NCBI GenBank assembly: GCA_016282655.1
Contig: JAEELK010000120.1
Coordinates: forward strand, 1-7,871
Source of the DNA: Bacillota bacterium
Lineage (GTDB): Bacteria > Bacillota > Clostridia > Peptostreptococcales > Anaerovoracaceae
DNA length: 7,871 nt
Reading direction: 5' to 3'
This document shows positions 1 to 4,586 of this stretch, piece after piece; the first letter of the stretch is position 1, and the number at the start of each line of letters is the position of its first letter. Under the pieces are notes generated by a model, which saw only the letters and a program-made list of their open reading frames with translations, did no database searches and was not told the DNA's origin. Both the position numbers and the translations under genes were made by a program.

Positions 1-21
1 CCATTTTTCATCCAGTCTCAT
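1..21 (-). CDS. 5' end of a gene running off the left edge (seven codons)
   Basis: On the minus strand an ATG at 21-19 opens a frame that reads MRLDEKW up to the window edge. It is preceded by GGAGGT at 36-31, a near-perfect ribosome binding site with a 9-base spacer. That spacing is the main reason to believe it. A possible promoter lies at 115-143 and a palindrome at 37-52. Only seven residues are visible, so no family or function can be given. The gene would be transcribed in the same direction as the tRNA-Pro gene but lies beyond its terminator, so it is probably a separate transcription unit. A chance match of an SD and an ATG is the alternative. Confidence 0.45.
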
Positions 22-30
22 TTCTGATTT

Positions 31-36
31 ACCTCC
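31..36 (-). promoter_or_regulatory. Ribosome binding site of the left-edge gene
   Basis: The minus strand reads GGAGGT here, nine bases before the ATG at 21-19. It is the strongest SD in the first 340 bases and decides the proposed start. Confidence 0.5.
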
Positions 37-52
37 ACAAATCCCGATTTGT
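37..52 (-). repeat. 7-bp inverted repeat next to the SD
   Basis: The plus strand reads ACAAATC-CC-GATTTGT: two perfect 7-base arms around a 2-base centre. It directly abuts the SD (31-36) of the left-edge gene and lies in its predicted leader. It could be the operator of a dimeric repressor, or in RNA a 6-bp stem with a 4-base loop beside the SD. There is no U-tract after it, so it is not a terminator. Confidence 0.45.
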
Positions 53-114
53 CTTCTCGTTTACCGATCATCATCCACCAGCGCAGACAGCCCCTCGGCC
101 TCGTCTTTGCAATC

Positions 115-143
115 ATCATAGCACAAAAAGAAAAGAACGGCAA
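115..143 (-). promoter_or_regulatory. Possible promoter of the left-edge gene
   Basis: On the minus strand TATGAT (120-115) matches the -10 consensus at 5 of 6 positions and carries a TG one base upstream (extended -10, TGCTATGAT). Exactly 17 bases further upstream is TTGCCG (143-138), a weak -35 that keeps only TTG. The -35 and spacer overlap the tRNA terminator. Transcription would start near 108, giving a leader of about 87 bases that contains the palindrome at 37-52. Confidence 0.4.
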
Positions 144-165
144 TTCTATCAGAATTACCGTTCTT
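121..165 (-). terminator. Intrinsic terminator of tRNA-Pro
   Basis: Arms 133-147 and 151-165 pair into a 15-bp stem with a 3-base loop. The single irregular position (141 against 157) is a U-G wobble in the minus-strand RNA but a C-A mismatch in the plus-strand RNA, which supports the minus orientation. In that direction the stem is followed by a T-rich run (TTCTTTTTG) down to about 124. The stem begins three bases after the tRNA CCA end. Confidence 0.88.
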
Positions 166-168
166 ATT

Positions 169-245
169 TGGTCGAGGTGACAGGATTTGAACCTGCGGCC
201 TCTGCGTCCCGAACGCAGCGCTCTACCAAGCTGAGCCACACCTCG
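169..245 (-). tRNA. tRNA-Pro, anticodon CGG
   Basis: The minus strand folds as a complete 77-base tRNA. The acceptor stem CGAGGTG (245-239) pairs with CACCTCG (179-173), A73 is at 172, and CCA is encoded at 171-169. The C1-G72 pair is typical of bacterial tRNA-Pro. The anticodon stem CTGCG/CGCAG holds the loop TTCGGGA, which gives anticodon CGG (plus-strand 209-211). The T arm has the standard TTCAAAT loop closed by GCAGG/CCTGT. It reads CCG, which is the most frequent proline codon in the neighbouring genes by eye. It has its own promoter (257-285) and terminator (121-165), so it is a single-gene transcription unit. Confidence 0.97.
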
Positions 246-256
246 CCGCCTGAACT

Positions 257-285
257 ATATTACCTGCTGTCCTTCCGCTTGTCAA
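257..285 (-). promoter_or_regulatory. Promoter of tRNA-Pro
   Basis: On the minus strand there is a perfect -35 box, TTGACA (285-280), a 17-base spacer, and TAATAT (262-257; 4 of 6 matches to the -10 consensus). Transcription would start near 250, leaving only about five bases before the tRNA 5' end at 245. Its -35 box is separated by one base from the -35 box of the divergent operon promoter. Confidence 0.8.
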
Positions 286-286
286 C

Positions 287-315
287 TTGAAATTGCCGCG
301 CGTTGCTGATAAAAT
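287..315 (+). promoter_or_regulatory. Promoter of the lipoprotein-ecf-trmB-dnaE operon
   Basis: TTGAAA (287-292; 5 of 6) is followed by a 17-base spacer and TAAAAT (310-315; 5 of 6). TG at 307-308 makes an extended -10. Transcription would start near 322, giving a leader of roughly 39 bases before the ATG at 361. No other convincing sigma-A promoter is visible downstream on this strand, so this one may serve the whole gene series. Confidence 0.75.
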
Positions 316-344
316 AAATGATCACTATGGGGTCTTGTGCCCGG

Positions 345-351
345 AAAGGAG
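345..351 (+). promoter_or_regulatory. Ribosome binding site deciding the lipoprotein start
   Basis: AAAGGAG lies nine bases before the ATG at 361. This favours 361 over an in-frame GTG at 337, which would overlap the SD and push the signal peptide eight residues inward. Confidence 0.8.
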
Positions 352-360
352 TGTCTGCAA

Positions 361-1281
361 ATGCGGCACAGCGGGAGAAAACCAAGAGGCAGAGCGGCGA
401 TCCTTGCCGTACTGCTTTGCTTTGCGATGCTCTTTTCCGCCTGCGGGCAGAGCGACAGCCTGGAACAGGAATTCCTGCTCTCCATGGCGGAGCGCACGGA
501 TTCCGCCGGGGTCGCCGATGCCGCGGCGTTCCTGGACGGCAATCTGAGCAAGGTCAAGAAAGAGGCGGCCGAGCACATGCTGGTGGCCTATGTGGATTAT
601 CTTTACCGCTACATCATCAACGATCCCAACCGCCTGGACCTGGACCAGTTCGCGGTCTTCTTCAACGAGGAGACGCAGCAGATCGACGAGGAGGCCCTGG
701 CGCGCTCCGAGCTCAAAGACCTGTACGAACAGCTGGAAGCGGGCCATCTGATGCTCCGCAAGCAGGGCGGCAGCATGGTCCTGAAGATCGATTACGAGTC
801 CCTGCTGGAAGCCTACGGCAGCCGCATGAAGGACGGCATGAAGCAGCTCTACGCCCTGAACGCCAAAACGGTGGAGGATCCCATGACGGAGAACGCGTCC
901 CTGCGGATCTCCTGGGAAGAGCTCCTCTCGCGGGCGGAGAGCGCGGGCGTCATCCTGCGCGACTTCGGCGAGGACCAGCACATCCGCGAGGACGCGGCCT
1001 GGCTCTACCGGACCTACATCAGCACCATCCTCATGGGCGCGACGAACACGCCCATCTTCAGCCTGGCGGACGGCAGCTTCAACGCCGACGCCCGCGCGGC
1101 CTATGAAGCGTATCTGGACTCCGAGCCGGACAGCTTCCTCAGCGAGGTGCTGCGCGAGTACTTTGCCTATCTGGAGCGCGTGGACTATACCATGCACTAC
1201 AACGACGTCACCGAGAGCCAGCAGTTCTTCGAGACCTGCGACTACATCCTCCTGAACGCAGAGCAGAGCCTGCAGAAATAG
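361..1281 (+). CDS. Uncharacterised lipoprotein (306 aa)
   Basis: The protein starts with a textbook lipoprotein signal peptide: a basic stretch (RHSGRKPRGR, residues 2-11), a hydrophobic core (about 12-25) and a lipobox FSAC with the acylated cysteine at 28. It should therefore be exported, diacylated by Lgt, cleaved by LspA and anchored to the outer face of the membrane. The mature part (about 278 residues) is polar, rich in Glu, Asp, Leu and Ala, and looks largely helical. It has no further membrane segment and only one more cysteine, near the C-terminus (FETCDY). I do not recognise a family and see no catalytic motif. It is the first gene after the operon promoter and ends six bases before ecfA1, so it is probably co-expressed with the ECF module. 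ECF importers normally use no substrate-binding lipoprotein, so any link to transport is inference. Confidence 0.85.
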   Translation: MRHSGRKPRGRAAILAVLLCFAMLFSACGQSDSLEQEFLLSMAERTDSAGVADAAAFLDGNLSKVKKEAAEHMLVAYVDYLYRYIINDPNRLDLDQFAVFFNEETQQIDEEALARSELKDLYEQLEAGHLMLRKQGGSMVLKIDYESLLEAYGSRMKDGMKQLYALNAKTVEDPMTENASLRISWEELLSRAESAGVILRDFGEDQHIREDAAWLYRTYISTILMGATNTPIFSLADGSFNADARAAYEAYLDSEPDSFLSEVLREYFAYLERVDYTMHYNDVTESQQFFETCDYILLNAEQSLQK

Positions 1282-1287
1282 CCGTTT

Positions 1288-2127
1288 ATGAGCGCTTTCA
1301 TCGAGATCGAGAACCTGAGCTATGCCTACCCGGTGAACGAAGGGGAAACGCCGCGGCCGGCGCTGGACGGCGTCAGCCTGCGCATCGAAGCGGGCAGTTT
1401 TACGGCCGTCATCGGCCGAAACGGCTCCGGAAAGTCCACGCTGGCCAAGCAGCTGAACGCGCTGCTGCGCCCGGACGCCGGCAGGGTGCTCGTGGACGGT
1501 CTGGATACCGCGGACGACGCGCAGATCTGGGAGATCCGCCGCAGGGTCGGCATGGTCTTTCAGAATCCGGACAATCAGCTGGTCTCCTCCATCGTGGAGG
1601 ACGACGTCGCCTTCGGCCCGGAGAATCTGGGCGTCCCTACGGAGGAGATCCGCGAGCGGGTGGACGAGGCGCTGGCGGCAGTTTCCATGGAAGCGCAGCG
1701 CCAGAAGGGGCCGCATCTGCTCTCCGGCGGCCAGAAGCAGCGCGTCGCCATCGCCGGCGTGCTCGCCATGCGGCCGCGCTGCATCGTGCTGGATGAAGCC
1801 ACGGCCATGCTGGACCCGAAGGGCCGGCAGGAAGTGATGGAGATCCTGGAACATCTGCACAGACAGGGCATCACCGTGGTGCTGATCACGCATTTCATGG
1901 AAGAGGCGGCGCGGGCGGAGCGCATCGTGGTCATGAGCCGCGGAAAGGTCTGCATGGACGGCAGCCCCGCGGAGGTCTTCGCCCGGGGCGAGGAGCTCCG
2001 CGCCCTGGACCTGGAGCTGCCCTTCGCCATCGATCTGGCGGAGCGGCTGCGGGAGGGCGGCCTTGCGCTGCCGCAGGGGATTCTCACAGAAGACGATCTT
2101 CTGGAGGCGCTATGCCCATCGAAGTAA
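1288..2127 (+). CDS. ecfA1: ECF transporter ATPase subunit EcfA1
   Basis: This is a cytoplasmic ABC ATPase of 279 aa, one of the two different ATPases that power energy-coupling factor importers. Visible motifs are Walker A GRNGSGKST (43-51, K49), Q-loop VFQNPDNQ (Q92), signature LSGGQKQR (145-152), Walker B IVLDEA (D169, E170) and the switch histidine H202 in LITHF. The D-loop context EATAMLDP is the EcfA1 form; EcfA2 proteins have EPAAGLDP. The C-terminal extension after about 225 contains GSPAEVFA, common to both Ecf ATPases. The start is ATG 1288, six bases after the lipoprotein stop and in the same frame as that gene. No clear SD precedes it, so translation probably depends on coupling to the upstream gene. 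The 3' end overlaps ecfA2 by 16 bases. Confidence 0.95.
   Translation: MSAFIEIENLSYAYPVNEGETPRPALDGVSLRIEAGSFTAVIGRNGSGKSTLAKQLNALLRPDAGRVLVDGLDTADDAQIWEIRRRVGMVFQNPDNQLVSSIVEDDVAFGPENLGVPTEEIRERVDEALAAVSMEAQRQKGPHLLSGGQKQRVAIAGVLAMRPRCIVLDEATAMLDPKGRQEVMEILEHLHRQGITVVLITHFMEEAARAERIVVMSRGKVCMDGSPAEVFARGEELRALDLELPFAIDLAERLREGGLALPQGILTEDDLLEALCPSK
1960..1982 (+). repeat. 23-bp direct repeat, copy 1 (in ecfA1)
   Basis: These 23 bases are identical to 2790-2812 and encode the same residues, GSPAEVF plus the first two bases of an Ala codon, in the C-terminal region of each ATPase. They reflect the paralogy of ecfA1 and ecfA2. Identity over 23 bases including wobble positions is higher than in the flanking sequence. 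Confidence 0.7.
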
Positions 2128-2978
2128 AAGAACTCAGCTATACATATAATGAGGGCCTGAGCTTCGCGTCCGCGGCGCTCAGCGAGGTCTCGTTCCGCGT
2201 CGAGGACGGCAGCTTCACGGCTGTCATCGGGCATACCGGTTCCGGCAAGTCCACGCTGGTCCAGCTCCTGATCGGGCTCTTGAAGCCGCAGCGGGGCACG
2301 GTCCTGGTGGACGGGGAGGACATCTTCGCGGAGAACGGCGGCTGCCGCAGGGCGCGGCAGAAGATCGGGCTGGTCTTTCAGTATCCGGAGTATCAGCTCT
2401 TCGAGGAGACGGTGGCCGCGGACGTCGCGTTCGGGCCGAAGAACCAGGGCCTTTCCGGGGAAGAACTGGACGCCTGCGTCGCGGATTCGCTGGCGCTCGC
2501 GGGCCTGCCCGCGGAGGAATACGGGGAACGCTCACCTTTTGAGCTTTCCGGCGGACAGAAGCGCCGGGCGGCGATCGCCGGCGTGCTGGCCATGCGGCCG
2601 AAGTTCCTCATTCTGGACGAGCCGGCGGCGGGGCTGGACCCCAAGGGCCGCAGGGATCTGCTGGAGCTCATCCGCGGCGTGCAGAAGCAGCGCGGCAGCG
2701 GCATCCTTCTCATCTCGCACAACATGGACGAGGTCGCCCGCATGGCGGAGCAGGTCCTGGTGATGGACGGCGGCCGCCTGGCGATGCAGGGCAGCCCCGC
2801 GGAGGTCTTCGCGCAGGGCGAGGCGCTGCGCGCCATGGGGCTGGGGCTCCCGGCCGCTGCGGCCTTCGCGGAACGGCTGCGCGCGCGCGGCTTTGCACTG
2901 CCGCCCGTGCTCACCACGGAAGACGCCGCCGCCGCGCTGCTCAAGGTCTGGGCGGGCAGCAGGACCCGGCGAGATTAG
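2112..2978 (+). CDS. ecfA2: ECF transporter ATPase subunit EcfA2
   Basis: This is the second ABC ATPase of the module (288 aa) and forms a heterodimer with EcfA1 under EcfT. Motifs: Walker A GHTGSGKST (40-48, K46), Q-loop FQYPEYQLFEETV (Q90; this YPEYQLFE form is an EcfA2 hallmark), signature LSGGQKRR (145-152), Walker B LILDEP (D169, E170), D-loop AAGLDP, and switch histidine H203 in LISHNMD. Its ATG lies inside the last codons of ecfA1 (16-base overlap, different frame), behind GGAGG at 2103-2107 with a rather short 4-base spacer, so translational coupling is likely. A 23-base stretch (2790-2812) is identical to one in ecfA1. The last residues (GSRTRRD) are polar and basic. It is followed by an unusually long 119-base gap before ecfT. 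Confidence 0.96.
   Translation: MPIEVKELSYTYNEGLSFASAALSEVSFRVEDGSFTAVIGHTGSGKSTLVQLLIGLLKPQRGTVLVDGEDIFAENGGCRRARQKIGLVFQYPEYQLFEETVAADVAFGPKNQGLSGEELDACVADSLALAGLPAEEYGERSPFELSGGQKRRAAIAGVLAMRPKFLILDEPAAGLDPKGRRDLLELIRGVQKQRGSGILLISHNMDEVARMAEQVLVMDGGRLAMQGSPAEVFAQGEALRAMGLGLPAAAAFAERLRARGFALPPVLTTEDAAAALLKVWAGSRTRRD
2790..2812 (+). repeat. 23-bp direct repeat, copy 2 (in ecfA2)
   Basis: This is identical to 1960-1982, 830 bases upstream. Both copies lie at equivalent protein positions, so this is a conserved paralogous segment rather than a mobile repeat. Local gene conversion between the two ATPase genes is possible. Confidence 0.7.
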
Positions 2979-3097
2979 GAAAACGTTCAGGCCGGGTGAC
3001 GGGAGGCGGGTCCCCTCAAGCGAGGAGCACCCGCACCGCAGCGCAGAGGGATACCGACCGGCAGGACCCGGCCAAGACCTTTATTGGAGAAACGCAC
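2979..3097 (+). promoter_or_regulatory. 119-base gap before ecfT with mutually exclusive RNA pairings
   Basis: No convincing gene fills this gap. GGCCGGGT (2990-2997) is perfectly complementary to ACCCGGCC (3066-3073), an 8-bp closing stem. Inside it, GCGGGT (3006-3011) pairs with ACCCGC (3029-3034), topped by CCTC/GAGG (3014-3017 with 3022-3025) and the loop AAGC. Because CGGGT and ACCCG each occur twice, other pairings compete: 3007-3013 with 3064-3070 (7 bp), and 2993-2998 with 3028-3033 (6 bp). A weak CCAA/TTGG helix (3072-3075 with 3084-3087) would cover part of the ecfT SD and overlaps the closing stem. This looks like a cis-acting RNA that could tune ecfT translation. It does not match the RFN, TPP, cobalamin, THF, ZTP or T-box consensus as I remember them. 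Confidence 0.4.
3086..3090 (+). promoter_or_regulatory. Ribosome binding site deciding the TTG start of ecfT
   Basis: GGAGA is seven bases before TTG 3098, directly at the point where EcfT family similarity begins (LKDITLGQY). This decides the start against the in-frame GTG at 2996, which would add 34 residues with no membrane or family character. Confidence 0.75.
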
Positions 3098-3904
3098 TTG
3101 CTGAAAGACATCACCCTCGGACAGTATTATCCCTGCGATTCCCCGCTGCACCGGCTGGATCCGCGGGTCAAGATCACGGCGGCCCTGGTCTACATCGTCA
3201 GCCTTTTTTTCGTGCGCGATTTTCCCGGATTCGCCTACGTGACCCTCTGCCTGGCCGTGCTCGTCGCGCTCTCCCGCGTGCCGCTCTCCTTCCTGTTCCG
3301 CGGCATGAAGGCCATCTTTCTGATCATCCTCTTCACCTTCGCGGCGAATCTGTTTTTGACGGACGGCAGCGTGCTCTGGCAGCTCGGCTTTCTGCGCGTC
3401 ACGTCGGAAGGCCTCTACCGGGCCGCCTTCATGGCGCTGCGCCTGATCCTCCTCATCGTCGGCTCCTCTCTGCTGACGCTCACGACCAAGCCCATGGCGC
3501 TCACGGACGGCATCGAGAGCCTGCTCTCGCCCTTCCGGCGCATCGGGCTGCCGGCCCACGAGCTGGCGATGATGATGAGCATCGCGCTGCGCTTCATCCC
3601 CACCCTCATGGAGGAGGCGGACAAGATCATGAAGGCGCAGAGCGCCCGCGGCGCAGACTTCGAGAGCGGCAACGTGCTGCAGCGCGCCAAGGCGCTGATC
3701 CCGCTGCTGGTCCCGCTCTTCGTGAGCGCCTTCCGCATCGCGCAGGACCTGGCCATGGCCATGGAGGCGCGCTGCTACCGCGGGGGAGAGGGCAGGACCC
3801 GCCTGCATCCGCTGAAGATGCGCGGCAGGGACCGGGCGGCCTGGATCCTGATCCTGCTCTACACGCTGATCCTGCTCGTCCAGGCCGGCTGGATCGTTTT
3901 TTAG
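3098..3904 (+). CDS. ecfT: ECF transporter transmembrane subunit EcfT
   Basis: EcfT is the membrane scaffold of the ECF module. It links the EcfA1-EcfA2 dimer to exchangeable S subunits that carry vitamins or metals. With the TTG start the protein is 268 aa, close to the usual ~265. It begins LKDITLGQYYPCDSPLHRLD, followed by DPR and a Lys, as in family members. Hydrophobic segments lie at about 26-39, 45-59, 70-88, 110-130, 155-170 and 247-267. The two coupling motifs are present: A183-R184-G185 in QSARGADFESGN, and E223-A224-R225 in EARCYRGG. These are the arginines that dock into the ATPases. The gene follows the structured gap and ends 16 bases before trmB. No S subunit is adjacent, which fits a shared (group II) module. 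Confidence 0.95.
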   Translation: MLKDITLGQYYPCDSPLHRLDPRVKITAALVYIVSLFFVRDFPGFAYVTLCLAVLVALSRVPLSFLFRGMKAIFLIILFTFAANLFLTDGSVLWQLGFLRVTSEGLYRAAFMALRLILLIVGSSLLTLTTKPMALTDGIESLLSPFRRIGLPAHELAMMMSIALRFIPTLMEEADKIMKAQSARGADFESGNVLQRAKALIPLLVPLFVSAFRIAQDLAMAMEARCYRGGEGRTRLHPLKMRGRDRAAWILILLYTLILLVQAGWIVF

Positions 3905-3920
3905 ACAGAAAGGGAAGGGC

Positions 3921-4571
3921 ATGCGGCAGCGAAAAGCGAAGCATCAGGAGGAACGGCTGGCCGCGCTGGCGCACCGCTGTGTGCCGGATCCGGCCGCGTA
4001 CAAAGGCCGCTGGCAGAGCCTCGCGGCGGAAGCCCTGGGGCATCCGGCGCCGCTCTTTCTGGAGATCGGCTGCGGGCGGGGACACTTCCTCTGCGCCCAT
4101 GCCGCCGCGCGTCCGGACTGTTTCTATCTGGGCGCGGAGGGCCAGAAGAGCGTCCTCCTGAAGGCCATGGAGCTGGCGGAGGAGCGCGCGCTGCCCAACC
4201 TCCGCTTCCTGCCGGATTACGTGCAGGATCCGGCACTCTGGTTCGGCGAGGCGGAGCTCTCCGGCATCTATCTGAATTTCAGCGATCCCTGGCCCGGCAA
4301 CAGCGGGGGCGGCAGGCGCCTGACCCACAGGCGCTATCTCACGGCCTACCGGACGATCCTCCGGCCCGGCGCCGCGCTCGAGTGCAAGACGGACAACGAC
4401 AAACTCTTCGATTTCACACTGAAAGAGCTGGAAGCGCTGGGCTGGGCCCCTGCGCTGCAGGTCTGGGACCTGCACGCCACGGAGCTCCCGGCCCGCCTCG
4501 TCACCACCCAGTACGAAGAACGCTTTCTCGGGCAGGGGCTGCCCATCCACTATCTGAAACTGCTGCGATAA
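3921..4571 (+). CDS. trmB: tRNA (guanine-N7-)-methyltransferase TrmB
   Basis: TrmB methylates G46 of tRNA to m7G using S-adenosylmethionine in the cytoplasm. The 216-aa protein is of usual length. The SAM-binding loop LEIGCGRGHF is at 47-56, followed by E73 in LGAEGQKSV, D99 in LPDYV, the family motif NFSDPWP (119-125, D122), R132-R133-L-T, KTDND (D158), and the C-terminal TTQYEERF (T196, E199). One departure stands out. The usual segment after DPWP is close to KxRHxKRRL, but here it reads GNSGGGRRL, so the position of the conserved His (E. coli H151, as I recall) is G129. The other residues reported as functional in E. coli TrmB appear to be kept. The ATG at 3921 follows AAAGGG (3909-3914) by six bases. 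dnaE follows after 15 bases. Confidence 0.95.
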   Translation: MRQRKAKHQEERLAALAHRCVPDPAAYKGRWQSLAAEALGHPAPLFLEIGCGRGHFLCAHAAARPDCFYLGAEGQKSVLLKAMELAEERALPNLRFLPDYVQDPALWFGEAELSGIYLNFSDPWPGNSGGGRRLTHRRYLTAYRTILRPGAALECKTDNDKLFDFTLKELEALGWAPALQVWDLHATELPARLVTTQYEERFLGQGLPIHYLKLLR

Positions 4572-4586
4572 CAAAGAGAGGAACGC

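Noticed and set aside
18..239. Minus-strand open frame of 73 codons starting inside tRNA-Pro
   Set aside because: It reads through the tRNA and its terminator. Peptides of the GRRGRRFKSCHLDQ kind are a well-known artefact of translating tRNA genes.
325..1893. Minus-strand open frame of 522 codons opposite the lipoprotein and ecfA1
   Set aside because: The composition is typical of antisense to GC-rich coding sequence, there is no SD, and the plus strand carries a signal peptide and ABC motifs.
337..2127. Lipoprotein-EcfA1 fusion by readthrough of the TAG at 1279-1281, since both genes share a frame
   Set aside because: A fusion would place an ATP-binding domain outside the membrane. Both halves have complete proteins with normal ends, and no readthrough signal is visible.
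2981..3003. Glutamine (glnA-type) RNA, suggested by CGTTCA followed by GACGGGAGG
   Set aside because: The conserved second core and the closing stem do not match well enough as I recall the consensus, and the ECF context is unusual for it.
2996..3097. N-terminal extension of EcfT from GTG 2996
   Set aside because: The extra 34 residues are polar, with no family similarity. TTG 3098 has a well-placed SD and gives the usual EcfT beginning and length.
2979..3097. FMN (RFN) riboswitch, suggested by CCGACCGGC at 3054-3062
   Set aside because: Only this short core piece matches. The other conserved RFN segments and their order are absent, and the gap is short for that element.
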